Shown: positions 10,296 to 19,805, counted from the first letter of the stretch. The stretch: 64,000 nucleotides of DNA from Arthrobacter alpinus (GCF_001294625.1 NZ_CP012677.1:2852001-2916000); one strand, 5' to 3'. The notes: generated by a model not told the origin, from the letters alone. Numbers and translations are program-made.

Positions 10296-11402
10296 CTACT
10301 CCAAATCGAAGTCCTTGCGCCACTGGCCGGTAACGCCGGCAGCAACAAAGCCAAGCCGGGCATTCACTTTCAACATGTAAGAGTCGTCCGCAGCGTTCCA
10401 GGTATAGACAACCCGGGACTGCGGGAACTCTCGCGCCAGCATTTCAAGGTTGGCAACCTTGATCATCAGCCCCAGTTCCTTGCCCCGATGCCCAACCTCC
10501 ACCACAGTGTCGTCCTGGAAAACGACGTCGCCCCGGTTTCCCAACACCGAAATTGACGTGAACCCGACAAGCCTCCCCGTGGACACGCATTCGGCAGCAG
10601 TGACCAGGGAACGCCGACCCGATTCCACCGATAGGATCTCCGCTTCACGCAGCCTGTCCACACCCCACGCAGCACCCTCGCCAGCCGTGTCGTCAGTGCT
10701 CACGGGAGTATTGCCCAGCTGTTCCTGGCCGTTCTCCAAAAAGACGATATCGGCCGCCCAGCGTTCCGGACACCTGTCCACCCATTGGTGCACCGCATAC
10801 GCATCCCCGTGGGCTCCACGGGCCAGCACTGAGAGCTCGAGCGCCACCGCAGGGTCAAGGGGCAGCAGACAGGAGCCGAATTGTTCAACTCGTTCCAGCG
10901 CATACCCGGCACTGAAAGCAAACCGGGTCTCCCGGCTGTTCATCGGCAACTCTCCAAAACCGTTCGCAGCCTTGAGAACCTCGGCGTCGCCCGTCCACAG
11001 ACTCGCTGCGGCGTGATTGGTTTCAACCACAACCACCCTGCGGTTCTCGCCGCGAACAAAGGTCTCGGCGGCAGCCAGGAGCTGGCGTCCTATGCCGTGC
11101 CCCTGTGTCTGGGGCAGGACATCAAGGGTCACATGGGCCAGTTCTGTTGTGTCGTCTAGGGGCATCGCAATGCCTGCACGGCCCACGATCTCACCATCGA
11201 GACGAGCCACGAGCATCACGTACCACTCGTAAGGATCCTGGCAAACGGCAAGAAGTTCGGCGCCCGTGTACGCCAGATCGTCATTTCCCCAAGCGTTGAT
11301 CCGCACCTGCCGGGACACATCAACGGCACGGAGAAAGTCCTGGCCGCCTTCGCCATCAAGCGTCTGGGGCACGCGCAATTGTTCGATCCGGATATCAGTC
11401 AT
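10296..11402 (-). CDS. two-domain GNAT N-acetyltransferase
   Basis: A 368-residue protein with two GNAT-like halves. The first contains AHVTLDVLPQTQGHGIGRQLL (about residues 85-105), a good acetyl-CoA-binding motif A. The second ends with GHRGKELGLMIKVANLEML and YTWNAADDSYMLKVNARLGF, again GNAT-like. The layout resembles mycothiol-synthase-type double GNATs, but mshD itself is found at 27986, so this is a paralogue of unknown substrate. I chose the ATG at 11402 because CAGGAG lies eight bases upstream; a longer in-frame start at 11423 lacks a ribosome site. It follows another GNAT gene by 24 bases, and the pair sits inside the ribosomal-protein block. Confidence 0.85.
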   Translation of the reverse strand: MTDIRIEQLRVPQTLDGEGGQDFLRAVDVSRQVRINAWGNDDLAYTGAELLAVCQDPYEWYVMLVARLDGEIVGRAGIAMPLDDTTELAHVTLDVLPQTQGHGIGRQLLAAAETFVRGENRRVVVVETNHAAASLWTGDAEVLKAANGFGELPMNSRETRFAFSAGYALERVEQFGSCLLPLDPAVALELSVLARGAHGDAYAVHQWVDRCPERWAADIVFLENGQEQLGNTPVSTDDTAGEGAAWGVDRLREAEILSVESGRRSLVTAAECVSTGRLVGFTSISVLGNRGDVVFQDDTVVEVGHRGKELGLMIKVANLEMLAREFPQSRVVYTWNAADDSYMLKVNARLGFVAAGVTGQWRKDFDLE

Positions 11403-11426
11403 CTTTGTTGCTCCTGAAAACATGCT

Positions 11427-11969
11427 TTAGAGAGGCCTGAGCATGAGGTAGTCGTGCTCGACCCGGCTCCCCAATTGAAAACTCTTGTGTCCAGCCACAG
11501 TGAAACCGTGCTTCTCATAGAAGGTCTTGGCGCGGAGGTTCTCAGTATTGACCCCCAACCAGACCTGCGGGCTTCCCTGGTCAGCGGCCCATTGTAGGCT
11601 CGCTGCCATAACGGCTGCGCTGATCCCCATCCCGTGGCAATCCGGATGGGCATAACATTTACTCATTTCCACGGATGGGCCGTTGAATGCCGCCAGCACA
11701 TCCGCGTCCGATGACGGGCCGTCAACCATCATGGTGTAGGCAAGCAAGTGTTGCTCCCCCTTCCCGAGGCCGCCTTCGGCGACGAACAGTATCCGCTGCG
11801 GGTCGCTGAGATACCGGGCAAAGGACACTGCGCTTAATTCCGAGGCAATAAAGGCGGCGATGTTTTCGGGCTCGCTGCTGGTCGGGCAAGCCAGCGGAAA
11901 CGTCAAGGCAGCAAGTTCAGCCAGAGAGGCAGCATCTGCCACGGTGGCCTGTCGAATTGTGAAGTCCAT
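11427..11969 (-). CDS. GNAT family N-acetyltransferase
   Basis: A single-domain acetyltransferase of 181 residues. It starts MDFTIRQATVADAASLAELA, a typical GNAT opening, and carries CYAHPDCHGMGISAAVMAASL (motif A, acetyl-CoA pyrophosphate loop) followed by LGVNTENLRAKTFYEKHGFTV (motif B). The start at 11969 is preferred over the in-frame 12017 start, since the latter lies within the rplA terminator side of the spacer. It is transcribed just ahead of the two-domain GNAT gene. Substrate unknown. Confidence 0.85.
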   Translation of the reverse strand: MDFTIRQATVADAASLAELAALTFPLACPTSSEPENIAAFIASELSAVSFARYLSDPQRILFVAEGGLGKGEQHLLAYTMMVDGPSSDADVLAAFNGPSVEMSKCYAHPDCHGMGISAAVMAASLQWAADQGSPQVWLGVNTENLRAKTFYEKHGFTVAGHKSFQLGSRVEHDYLMLRPL

Positions 11970-12015
11970 TGAACGGCTTTCCAAATTGTGGGGCTGCTTG
12001 TGAATCCAACCATAC

Positions 12016-12060
12016 AAAAAAGGGAGGGCTGGTGCAGCTATTCGCTACACCAGCCCTCCC
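12016..12060 (-). terminator. rplA: Rho-independent terminator after rplA
   Basis: A perfect 13-base stem (GGGAGGGCTGGTG and its complement) with a 13-base loop is followed on the minus strand by TTTTTT. It lies 18 bases after the rplA stop codon and separates the rplKA unit from the GNAT genes. Confidence 0.93.
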
Positions 12061-12077
12061 CACAATAAAACCAAGCC

Positions 12078-12785
12078 TTAGACCTCAGTCAAGACCTTCG
12101 TGGCCGCAGGATCCACGGAAATGCCGGGGCCGAACGTCGTGGCGACGGTGGCCTTCTGCAGGTAGCGGCCCTTGGAAGCGGACGGCTTCAAACGAAGCAC
12201 CTCTTCCAGTGCTGCCGCGTAGTTCTCAGCCAGCTTGATCTCGTCGAAGGAGACCTTGCCGATGATGAAGTGAAGGTTGGAGTGCTTGTCGACGCGGAAG
12301 TCGATCTTTCCACCCTTGATGTCATTGACAGCCTTGGCGACGTCGTTCGTTACCGTACCGGTCTTCGGGTTCGGCATGAGGTTACGCGGGCCAAGAACCT
12401 TACCCAAACGGCCAACCTTACCCATGAGGTCGGGGGTGGCAACGGCTGCATCGAAGTCGGTCCAGCCGCCCTGGATCTTTTCGATCAGTTCGTCGGTGCC
12501 AACAAAGTCAGCGCCAGCTGCAATAGCAGCCTCGGCGCGCTCACCGGTTGCGAAAACCAGAACACGTGCCGTCTTACCGGTACCGTGAGGCAGGTTCACT
12601 GTGCCGCGGATCATCTGGTCAGCCTTGCGAGGGTCTACACCCAAGCGGAAGGCAACCTCGACGGTCGCGTCGAACTTGGAGGGGTTGGTTGCCTTGGCGA
12701 GCTTGATGGCCTCGAACGGTGCGTAAAGTTTCTCCGCATCGATCTTGGCTACGGCTGCCTCATATGCTTTGCTGCGCTTTGCCAT
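12078..12785 (-). CDS. rplA: ribosomal protein L1
   Basis: L1 stalk protein of the 50S subunit, which binds 23S rRNA and helps release deacylated tRNA from the E site. The 235-residue product has the family signatures [27 protein letters not shown] and [24 protein letters not shown]. The ribosome site AAGGAG precedes the ATG. It follows rplK by 149 bases and ends at a strong terminator. Confidence 0.97.
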   Translation of the reverse strand: MAKRSKAYEAAVAKIDAEKLYAPFEAIKLAKATNPSKFDATVEVAFRLGVDPRKADQMIRGTVNLPHGTGKTARVLVFATGERAEAAIAAGADFVGTDELIEKIQGGWTDFDAAVATPDLMGKVGRLGKVLGPRNLMPNPKTGTVTNDVAKAVNDIKGGKIDFRVDKHSNLHFIIGKVSFDEIKLAENYAAALEEVLRLKPSASKGRYLQKATVATTFGPGISVDPAATKVLTEV

Positions 12786-12934
12786 GCTGCTGTTTCTCCT
12801 TGTGCAGTTGTGGTCGTTAGGACCGCGCGGGCCCTGCCACTACGTCCGCCGGCGCACACCCTAAGGTGAGGGGTCCGGCGTCGTTCTGAATGTTTATGTG
12901 TGCCCAAACGGGCGTAAAGCAAAGTCTAAAAGAC

Positions 12935-13366
12935 TTAGGCCTCGACGGTGATACCCATGGAGCGGGCGGTGCCGGCGATGATCTTCTCGGCGCCTTCGAT
13001 GCTGGTGGCGTTGAGGTCGACCAGCTTCTGGGTGGCGATCTCGGTTACCTGTGCCTTGGTCAGCTGAGCAACCTTGACGGTGTGCGGGGTAGCTGAACCC
13101 TTGGCGACGCCTGCAGCCTTTTTGATGAGCTCTGCAGCCGGCGGGGTCTTGGTGATGAACGTAAATGAACGGTCTTCGTAAACCGTGATTTCCACGGGGA
13201 TAACGTTTCCGCGCTGGGATTCCGTTGCAGCGTTGTACGCCTTGCAGAATTCCATGATGTTGACGCCGTGCTGACCAAGTGCCGGACCGATGGGCGGTGC
13301 CGGGTTAGCGGCGCCTGCCTGGATCTGCAGCTTGATAAGGCCGGTGACCTTCTTCTTGGGAGCCAA
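12935..13366 (-). CDS. rplK: ribosomal protein L11
   Basis: Protein of the GTPase-associated centre of the 50S subunit; it also senses uncharged tRNA together with RelA-type enzymes. The 143-residue sequence begins with the N-terminal domain ([20 protein letters not shown]) and ends with the rRNA-binding domain ([17 protein letters not shown]). The start is a TTG at 13366 (MAPKKKV) with GAGAAGGA upstream; no ATG fits. It lies 132 bases after nusG and leads the rplK-rplA pair. Confidence 0.97.
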   Translation of the reverse strand: MAPKKKVTGLIKLQIQAGAANPAPPIGPALGQHGVNIMEFCKAYNAATESQRGNVIPVEITVYEDRSFTFITKTPPAAELIKKAAGVAKGSATPHTVKVAQLTKAQVTEIATQKLVDLNATSIEGAEKIIAGTARSMGITVEA

Positions 13367-13498
13367 TGTAGGGTCCTTCTCTCAATATCTTTCCTAGGAC
13401 GACGGAGCGCGTCCAAGGTGGGTGGCCGAATGGCGTCCGGCCGAACGCTGCCCGGCAACAAAGCTTATAGTTGCCGTTCAGCGAAATTAGTGGTTCAA

Positions 13499-14314
13499 CT
13501 AGATCTTGGTGACCTGGTTGAAGGCGAGCGTAACCGGGGTTTCGCGCTCGAAGATGGAAACCAGCACAACCAGCTGCTGCGTCTCGGGCTTGATCTCTGA
13601 GATCGTGGCGGACAAGGTCTCGAAGGGACCGTCCTTGACGATGACGGCTTCGCCGACTTCAAAGTCGATGTCCGCATCCAGGGGATCGTGACGCAACGGA
13701 ATACCGGACTCCTCCGCCTGCTGCTCCTCGAAGATCGGGGCCAGCATGGAGAACACTTCATCCAGACGCAACGGCACGGGATTGTGTGCGTTGCCCACGA
13801 AGCCGGTAACGCCGGGCGTGTGGCGAACAACACCCCAGGAGGCGTCCGTCAGGTCCATGCGGACCAGAACGTAGCCGGGGATGCGAACACGGTTCACAAC
13901 CTTGCGCTGGGCGTTTTTGATCTCCACGACTTCTTCCATGGGGACCTGGACTTCGAAGATGAAATCTTCCATGTTCAGCGAGAGGCTGCGTGATTCAAGG
14001 TTGACCTTGACACGATTTTCATAGCCGGCGTAGGAGTGGATGACATACCAGTCACCCTCCTGGCGGCGCAGCTTGGCCTTGAACTCCTCGGCCGGATCCA
14101 CCTCGGGCTCGGCGTCAGCCTCAGTGACGTCAACCTCAGCCTCGGTGACCTCTTCGAGAGCGTCTTGGGGTTCGACGTCGTCCGTGCCAGTGGCGACGGA
14201 ATCGTCGCCATCTACTGCCTCGGCTGCATCAAGGTCGGCACTGATGGCAGTATCAGCGACCACAGTGTCCAGGTCCTGCTCACTGTAAGTTGCCTCGGGC
14301 TCCTGCTCAGACAC
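13499..14314 (-). CDS. nusG: transcription termination/antitermination factor NusG
   Basis: NusG binds RNA polymerase and modulates pausing, Rho termination and coupling to ribosomes. At 271 residues it is longer than E. coli NusG (181) because of an acidic, low-complexity N-terminal extension of about 85 residues, usual in actinobacteria. The NGN domain starts near [21 protein letters not shown], and a KOW domain with [21 protein letters not shown] lies near the C-terminus. The start codon is GTG at 14314, with AGGA six bases upstream. It follows secE by 86 bases, the usual arrangement. Confidence 0.96.
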   Translation of the reverse strand: MSEQEPEATYSEQDLDTVVADTAISADLDAAEAVDGDDSVATGTDDVEPQDALEEVTEAEVDVTEADAEPEVDPAEEFKAKLRRQEGDWYVIHSYAGYENRVKVNLESRSLSLNMEDFIFEVQVPMEEVVEIKNAQRKVVNRVRIPGYVLVRMDLTDASWGVVRHTPGVTGFVGNAHNPVPLRLDEVFSMLAPIFEEQQAEESGIPLRHDPLDADIDFEVGEAVIVKDGPFETLSATISEIKPETQQLVVLVSIFERETPVTLAFNQVTKI

Positions 14315-14400
14315 GAATTTCCTGCTTTCCTTGTGCGTTTCTTAAATGGCTCAAACCGACCCATGCCGTGTTCACAGCGGGGCCGGCCAAAGTTCAGCGT

Positions 14401-14694
14401 CTACTGCTCGCCACTGACGTTGCCGCCGAAGACCCAAAGCACGGCCTTGCCGAAACCCAGATCCAACACGGTGACAATCGCCATAACGATGACCACGAAT
14501 ACCAGCACGACGGCGGTCATGTTGATCAACTCTTTGCGAGTGGGGGTGACAACCTTTTTCATCTCACCAATGACTTGGCGGAGGAAGATCGCAATGCGAG
14601 CGAAGAAACCAGGTCCTGAGGACTTGTTAGTCTTCTTTGCAGAGCGGCCCTTGGAGTTGCTTGCCGAAGTATCGGTCACCAGTGCCTCACTCAA
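14401..14694 (-). CDS. secE: preprotein translocase subunit SecE
   Basis: Small essential subunit of the SecYEG channel. The 97-residue protein has a hydrophilic N-terminus, an amphipathic segment (FFARIAIFLRQVIGEMKKVVTPTRKEL) typical of the SecE hinge, and one membrane span at about residues 60-83. The TTG at 14694 is used as start; there is no strong ribosome site, so the exact start is less sure than the identity. It lies between tRNA-Trp and nusG. Confidence 0.94.
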   Translation of the reverse strand: MSEALVTDTSASNSKGRSAKKTNKSSGPGFFARIAIFLRQVIGEMKKVVTPTRKELINMTAVVLVFVVIVMAIVTVLDLGFGKAVLWVFGGNVSGEQ

Positions 14695-14770
14695 TCATTA
14701 GTTGGGATGACCCAGCGCTCGTCGTGTGGACAAGCGCGTGTCGCGTGCATTTTATTCGCTAGACGGAGAT

Positions 14771-14806
14771 GGGTTTGGTCCACCTAGAAACCAGTGAACC
14801 AAACCC
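14771..14806. other. hairpin between tRNA-Trp and secE
   Basis: Arms GGGTTTGGT and ACCAAACCC make a nine-base stem that continues, after a one-base mismatch, with CAC/GTG. No T-run follows on the minus strand. It may trim the tRNA-Trp 3' end or partly terminate before secE. Confidence 0.5.
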
Positions 14807-14820
14807 GCTAAGCCTATGCG

Positions 14821-14893
14821 CAGGGCAGACAGGACTCGAACCTGCAACCTGCGGTTTTGGAGACCGCTGCGCTACCAATTGCGCCACTACCCT
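14821..14893 (-). tRNA. tRNA-Trp (CCA anticodon)
   Basis: A 73-base cloverleaf on the minus strand: acceptor arm AGGGTAG pairs with CTGCCCT (one G-U), the D-arm reads GCGCAATTGGTAGCGC, the anticodon loop is CTCCAAA giving CCA, and the T-loop is TTCGAGT. The 3' CCA is not encoded. Its place directly before secE is conserved in actinobacteria. The 250 bases between it and the aminotransferase hold divergent promoters only. Confidence 0.96.
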
Positions 14894-15143
14894 ATGAAAC
14901 AAATACCTTGCAGAACCAAAAATTTCCGGTCCCACTGATGCTCTTTGCCATGAATAACTTACCGTCTTGAACAGCTGTTTTCCAAACCAGCGCCAAGGCG
15001 TGCACCATCGTGGAGGTTTTGCACCAGTTATTCATTCTACGCATTCTTAGCGCGGTACGTCGAACCGGGTGCGCAATGCGCCTAAAGTGGGGGGTGATGA
15101 AGTTTGCAATTTTTAAGCTCACCCTTGAAAAGAAAGTACCTCG

Positions 15144-16376
15144 ATGTCTGCCGAACTGACAGCTAAGAACTCCACCGGGCGCCGCGTGTCCGCCCGAATC
15201 GCCGCCATTGCCGAGTCAGCCACGCTGGCTGTTGACGCCAAGGCCAAGGCCCTTAAGGCAGCTGGGCGCCCCGTCATCGGGTTTGGTGCCGGTGAGCCCG
15301 ATTTCCCGACCCCCAGCTACATTGTCGACGCGGCCATTAACGCCGCCCGGCAGCCCAAGTTCCACCGCTACTCCCCAGCCGCCGGCCTCCCCGAGCTGAA
15401 GGCAGCCATCGCCGCCAAGACCCTGCGCGACTCCGGATACCCGGCGGACCCCTCCCAGGTGCTAGTGACCAATGGTGGCAAGCAGGCCGTGTATGAGTCC
15501 TTCGCCACCTTGCTGGATCCAGGTGACGAGGTACTGTTGCCTACCCCGTACTGGACCACGTACCCGGAAGCCATCCGCCTGGCCGGCGGCGTCCCTGTGG
15601 ACGTGTTTGCCGGGCCCGAACAGGGCTATCTCGTCACGGTCGAGCAGTTGGAAGCGGCCCTGACACCGCGCACCAAGATCTTGCTGTTCGTCTCCCCGTC
15701 CAACCCGACAGGCGCTGTTTATTCCCCCGAGCAAACCCGTGAGATCGGTTTGTGGGCAGCGTCCAAGGGTTTGTGGGTCATCACCGATGAAATCTATGAA
15801 CACCTCACCTACGACGCCGTGCCGTTCACCTCGATCGCGACAGCCGTCCCGGAACTTGGTGACAAGGTTGTCATTCTCAACGGAGTTGCCAAGACCTATG
15901 CCATGACCGGCTGGCGGGTGGGATGGATGATCGCGGCCCCCGACGTTATCAAGGCCGCCACGAACATGCAGTCTCATGCCACCTCCAACGTTGCCAACGT
16001 CTCCCAGATGGCCGCTCTGGCCGCCGTGGCCGGGCCGCTGACGGCAGTGGATGAGATGAAAGTGGCCTTTGACCGCCGTCGCAAGGCCATGGTTGCGGGC
16101 CTGAACGCGATTGACGGCGTCGAATGCCCCACCCCGCACGGCGCCTTCTACGCCTACGCCGATGTCCGCGGACTGCTCGGCAAGGAAATCGCAGGTGAGC
16201 GCCCCGCGACGTCGGCCGAACTGGCGGCGCTAATCCTGGAAAAGGTGGAGGTTGCCGTGGTGCCAGGCGAGGCGTTTGGCCCCAGCGGCTACATCCGGCT
16301 CTCCTACGCCCTTGGCGACGAAGACCTGGCCACCGGCATTTCCCGCCTGCAGGAATTCCTGGGCACCGCCAAATAA
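15144..16376 (+). CDS. PLP-dependent aspartate-type aminotransferase
   Basis: Fold-type I pyridoxal-phosphate aminotransferase of the class I-gamma aspartate aminotransferase kind, transferring the amino group of aspartate to 2-oxoglutarate or a related 2-oxo acid. The 410 residues contain [12 protein letters not shown] near the N-terminus, [10 protein letters not shown] around residue 190, DEIYEHLTY, and the PLP lysine in [17 protein letters not shown] near residue 256. The C-terminal domain has GYIRLSYAL, supplying the substrate arginine. It is monocistronic and ends at a hairpin shared with the convergent response-regulator gene. Substrate preference is inferred from family only. Confidence 0.93.
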   Translation: MSAELTAKNSTGRRVSARIAAIAESATLAVDAKAKALKAAGRPVIGFGAGEPDFPTPSYIVDAAINAARQPKFHRYSPAAGLPELKAAIAAKTLRDSGYPADPSQVLVTNGGKQAVYESFATLLDPGDEVLLPTPYWTTYPEAIRLAGGVPVDVFAGPEQGYLVTVEQLEAALTPRTKILLFVSPSNPTGAVYSPEQTREIGLWAASKGLWVITDEIYEHLTYDAVPFTSIATAVPELGDKVVILNGVAKTYAMTGWRVGWMIAAPDVIKAATNMQSHATSNVANVSQMAALAAVAGPLTAVDEMKVAFDRRRKAMVAGLNAIDGVECPTPHGAFYAYADVRGLLGKEIAGERPATSAELAALILEKVEVAVVPGEAFGPSGYIRLSYALGDEDLATGISRLQEFLGTAK

Positions 16377-16386
16377 CGACGACGGC

Positions 16387-16411
16387 CGGTGGTCGGGCAT
16401 CTCGACCACCG
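16387..16411. terminator. bidirectional hairpin between convergent genes
   Basis: A perfect nine-base stem (CGGTGGTCG and CGACCACCG) with a seven-base loop lies in the 39-base gap between the aminotransferase and the response-regulator gene. There is no long U-tract on either side. Confidence 0.6.
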
Positions 16412-16415
16412 CTCG

Positions 16416-17072
16416 TTAGAGCAGACGGCGGTCGGCGGCCCAGCGGGTGAGTTCGTGGCGGGAGGAGAGCTGGAGCTTGCGCAGCACCGCGGAGACGTGT
16501 GATTCAACGGTTTTGATGGAGATGAACAGGGCCTTGGCTACCTCCTTGTACGAGTAGCCCCGGGCAATGAGGCGCATGACTTCCAGTTCACGGGCCGAGA
16601 GCCGGTCCAGCTCATCCTCAACAGCAACCTCTGCGGTGCCGAAGGCGTCAAGCACAAAACCGGCCAGGCGCGGCGAGAACACCGCGTCCCCGCCCGCCAC
16701 GCGCCGGACTGCGTCGGAGATTTCAGCCCCGGAAATCGACTTTGTCACGTAGCCGCGGGCGCCGGCGCGAATCACAGCCACCACGTCTTCGGCGGCGTCG
16801 GACACGCTCAGGGCAAGGAATTTGGTGCCGGGCATCACCGCCGCACAGCCGGCGATGACTTCCCGCCCGCCCTGCCCTCTGCCGCCGGGAAGGTGAACGT
16901 CCAGCAACACCACATCTGGCTGGTGGCGCACAACCTCGGCAACAGCCTCTTCAACGGTGGCCGCTTCTGCCAGGACCAGGAGGTCAGGGTCCAGGTCCGC
17001 TTTTAGGCCGGATCGGAAGATGGCATGGTCATCGACCACCACTACACGGATCGGTTGGGCTGCTTCGGTCAT
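16416..17072 (-). CDS. LuxR/NarL-type response regulator, EsrR-like
   Basis: A 218-residue two-component regulator. The receiver domain (residues 7-125) has the acidic pair VVDDH, the phospho-acceptor aspartate in VVLLDVHLPGG (near residue 56), and the conserved lysine in GYVTKSIS. The C-terminal LuxR helix-turn-helix (about 150-215) has LSARELEVMRLIARGYSYKEVAKALFIS. It overlaps the upstream sensor kinase by four bases, so the two are translationally coupled. It probably controls the divergent PspC/LiaF-like gene at 18459 and its own operon; TTCAGGG repeats at 18395-18412 are a candidate site. Confidence 0.93.
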   Translation of the reverse strand: MTEAAQPIRVVVVDDHAIFRSGLKADLDPDLLVLAEAATVEEAVAEVVRHQPDVVLLDVHLPGGRGQGGREVIAGCAAVMPGTKFLALSVSDAAEDVVAVIRAGARGYVTKSISGAEISDAVRRVAGGDAVFSPRLAGFVLDAFGTAEVAVEDELDRLSARELEVMRLIARGYSYKEVAKALFISIKTVESHVSAVLRKLQLSSRHELTRWAADRRLL

Positions 17073-18343
17073 CGTGCGTCCTCATGGTTGCTCGTCTCGC
17101 TGGGCAGGTGCAGGCGCACCTCGGTCCCGCTGGCTGAACTAATGATCTCAGCTGTTCCGCCGTTGCGGGACATCCGGCCCAACAAGGACTCCCTGACCCC
17201 GAGACGGTCGGCCGGGATAGCAGCTATGTCAAAGCCGGCCCCCCTGTCCTTGACGAACACGTCCACACCCTTCACCCCGGCCTCAACATAGACCGAGACA
17301 GCCGTCCCGCCGTGCCGGACACCGTTGAGCACCGCCTCGCGGGTGGCCTGAACAAGTGCCTGACTGCGGTCGTTCAGCTCGGCGTCGCCCACCGTCACCA
17401 CTTCCACGCCCTGCCCGTAAAGGTCCTCGATTTCGGCGCAAACCCCCTTGACCCTGGCCACCAACTGGCCGCCGTTCTGGCTGGCATCTTGATAGATCCA
17501 TTCCCGCAGTTCGCGTTCCTGCGCCCTTGCCAAACGAGTCACATCCGCGGCGGAATTGGCACTTTTTTGGATCAGGGCCAAAGTTTGCAGCACCGAGTCA
17601 TGCAGGTGCGCGGCAATCTCCGCCCGTTCCGTTTCACGGATGCGCCCTGCCCTTTCACTTTGAAATTCCCGCCAAAACTTTAGCGCCCACGGCGCAAGGA
17701 CCAGCGCCACACCGGCAAGCACTGCCAAGGAAGCCACTACCGACGCCCACACCAGCGACCACGACCCAGTTCCCGTCACAATGACAAGGACCCCGGCAAT
17801 GACAAGCACAATGCCACCGCCCAGGCGCAGCAAGGCGATGGGCGTGTCCATCTTGGCGGCGCTGAGAAGCCCCACACGGCGGGTGTTGTCCAATTGCATC
17901 CACGCCAAAACAGCGCCCACAGCAATGACCAGCAGCGGAATTAGGGTCCCCAGCTGCAGGTTCAAGCCCCATTGTTGCCCCGCCAAGATGACGGCCGCCA
18001 TCACCAGCGCGCCACCGATCAACACCTCCTTGAAGCCGATCGAAAGTTTCTGGCGTTGGACGACGGGGCCGGCCTCCTCAGGGGCGCCGTCGGCTGGGCG
18101 GAAGAGGCGCAGGCGCGGGTTGCCGTCGGCGTCGAGAAGTGTTGTGCCGTCGCCGGCCTGCTCCCCTTCCATGGGAACCAGCAGCCACAGCCAGGCGTAA
18201 AAGAGCAGACCGGCACCAAAAAACAGGCTCGCGCCAACCATCAGGGCCCGCACCAGCCCCACCTTCAGGCCAAGGTGTCCGGCCAGTCCGCCACAAACCC
18301 CGGCAACAATACGTTGCTGGGAACGGTACATCTTTGCGCTCAT
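17069..18343 (-). CDS. PspC-domain sensor histidine kinase, EsrS-like
   Basis: Membrane sensor kinase of about 424 residues. The N-terminal PspC domain (RIVAGVCGGLAGHLGLKVGLVRA) is followed by several membrane spans up to about residue 220. The HisKA_3-type dimerisation helix reads EIAAHLHDSVLQTLALIQ, with the phospho-acceptor His in AAHLHDS, and the HATPase domain holds ATREAVLNGVRHGG and DVFVKDRGAGFD. I use the ATG at 18343; an upstream TTG (18355) and a downstream ATG (18331) are alternatives. PspC-type kinases with LuxR-type partners are known for envelope stress (the C. glutamicum EsrSR type), which is the inferred role here. Confidence 0.9.
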   Translation of the reverse strand: MSAKMYRSQQRIVAGVCGGLAGHLGLKVGLVRALMVGASLFFGAGLLFYAWLWLLVPMEGEQAGDGTTLLDADGNPRLRLFRPADGAPEEAGPVVQRQKLSIGFKEVLIGGALVMAAVILAGQQWGLNLQLGTLIPLLVIAVGAVLAWMQLDNTRRVGLLSAAKMDTPIALLRLGGGIVLVIAGVLVIVTGTGSWSLVWASVVASLAVLAGVALVLAPWALKFWREFQSERAGRIRETERAEIAAHLHDSVLQTLALIQKSANSAADVTRLARAQERELREWIYQDASQNGGQLVARVKGVCAEIEDLYGQGVEVVTVGDAELNDRSQALVQATREAVLNGVRHGGTAVSVYVEAGVKGVDVFVKDRGAGFDIAAIPADRLGVRESLLGRMSRNGGTAEIISSASGTEVRLHLPSETSNHEDAR

Positions 18344-18394
18344 GAGCCAATCCAAGCATGCCCCGCACCCTCTGCACCGATTCCTCGGGGGCCG

Positions 18395-18412
18395 TTCAGG
18401 GTTCTTTCAGGG
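18395..18412 (+). promoter_or_regulatory. TTCAGGG direct repeat in divergent promoter
   Basis: TTCAGGG occurs at 18395-18401 and 18406-18412, an 11-base period (one helical turn), with a further TTCAG at about 18425. It lies in the 115-base gap between the sensor-kinase operon and the divergent PspC gene. It is a candidate binding site for the response regulator; this is inference. Confidence 0.35.
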
Positions 18413-18458
18413 TCACCCCCGATGTTCAGCGGCCTGCCCGGACGGACATGATTGAACC

Positions 18459-19760
18459 ATGAACACCTCCAATGAGAACCCAGAGCAGGCCACAGTGCCG
18501 GATCCTGACCAACAAGTCCCCGTCCCCTCCCCTGAATCGGCAAGGTTTTACCAGTGGCTTCGTGGTTTGGGTGTGCAGCGTGGCAGCCACCGCTGGGTCG
18601 GTGGCGTGTGCGGCGGGCTGGCGGACAAATGGGGCATCGACCCCGTTGTAGTGCGTGGCCTGGCCGTGGTGCTGAGCCTGTTTTTCGGTGTCGGCCTGCT
18701 GGCCTATGGCGTGGCATGGGCTTTGCTGCCTGAACCCGACGGGCGCATTCATGTGCAGGAAGTGGGCCGCGGGCACTGGTCAGCGGGCATGACAGGGGCG
18801 GCGGCGCTGACCGTTGTGGGCCTGGCCGGGCCCGGCCAGGGGTTCCTCTTTGACAGGAACGACGGCGGGTTCCTCTGGCCGCTGTTCTGGATTGCCGGCG
18901 TGGGTGCCGTGATCTACTGGGCCATCAACCGTGACAAGGACAAGGATTCCAGCCCGTCACCGGCGCAAGGACGCCAGGACGCCCCCCAGGAGCAGGCCCG
19001 GTCCTGGTCTGGCCCCACTTGGCCGGGCAGCGGCCCCGGCGGTGCCCAGCCCCTGAACTACGCTGGTGAGCAGCCGTACCGGCCAGACCCGCGGCTGTAT
19101 ATCAAGCACAAGCGCGCCACATCACGACTCGGTGCCGCGGCAAGTTTTCTGGTGCTGGGCATGGCCGCCGTGGTTGGCGCAACGGTACTGCTTCTGGAAG
19201 CCACCGGCGTCATTGATCTGAACGGATACCAAACCGGGATTGCCGCGGCCGCAGCTGCCGTCACTGCGGGTGTGGGCATCATTGTGGCCGGAGTCATGGG
19301 CCGGACTGCCGGCGGGCTGGGCACGTTCGCCGTTGTCATGCTGGTGTTGGCCGGGCTCATGAGCCTGCCGGCGCAGAACAGCGCGTTCATCGCCTTCAAC
19401 AGCAGCACCTGGACCCCACAAAGCATCAGCGCGGCCGAGGACGGACGGACGGTGGTCCTGGGCAACGCAACCCTTGACCTCACCCTGGTCAGCGACGGCA
19501 CCCCGCTCAAGGCCGATGTCCAGATACCAGTGGACCTGGTCGTTTCCAGCGTCACCATCAAGGTTCCGGACAACATCCCGGTGAGCATCAAGAGTGAACT
19601 GGCGGCAGCCTCACTGACCATCAATGGCGATAACAATGGCGGCGTGCTGGCCGAGCAGACCACCACAGCCATCAACCCGGCGTCGACAGGCCCGGGTCTT
19701 GTCATCATCTTGCAGGGGGCCGCAAGCAATATCAGCGTGATCACGGTCCCGGCCCCCTGA
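18459..19760 (+). CDS. PspC-domain membrane protein with LiaF-like C-terminus
   Basis: A 433-residue membrane protein. The PspC domain at about residues 42-90 (WVGGVCGGLADKWGIDPVVVRGLAVVLSLFFG split over its length) is followed by further spans near residues 108-155. After a Pro/Gly/Ser-rich linker, more spans lie around 225-305. The last 110 residues are an exported-looking beta-rich domain (VLGNATLDLTLVSDGTPLKAD, then DLVVSSVTIKVPDNIPVSIKSE) resembling LiaF/DUF2154 C-termini. It is divergent from the PspC kinase operon. By analogy with EsrI and LiaF it may inhibit the kinase until the envelope is damaged; this is inferred from layout and domain likeness. Confidence 0.8.
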   Translation: MNTSNENPEQATVPDPDQQVPVPSPESARFYQWLRGLGVQRGSHRWVGGVCGGLADKWGIDPVVVRGLAVVLSLFFGVGLLAYGVAWALLPEPDGRIHVQEVGRGHWSAGMTGAAALTVVGLAGPGQGFLFDRNDGGFLWPLFWIAGVGAVIYWAINRDKDKDSSPSPAQGRQDAPQEQARSWSGPTWPGSGPGGAQPLNYAGEQPYRPDPRLYIKHKRATSRLGAAASFLVLGMAAVVGATVLLLEATGVIDLNGYQTGIAAAAAAVTAGVGIIVAGVMGRTAGGLGTFAVVMLVLAGLMSLPAQNSAFIAFNSSTWTPQSISAAEDGRTVVLGNATLDLTLVSDGTPLKADVQIPVDLVVSSVTIKVPDNIPVSIKSELAAASLTINGDNNGGVLAEQTTTAINPASTGPGLVIILQGAASNISVITVPAP

Positions 19761-19805
19761 CACCGAACGACTGCCCTGCAACTAATGAACTTTATGGAGC
19801 ACATC

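Noticed and set aside
14892..15122. Minus-strand 76-codon ORF before tRNA-Trp
   Set aside because: It overlaps the 5' end of tRNA-Trp and the aminotransferase promoter region, with no ribosome site and unlike codon use.
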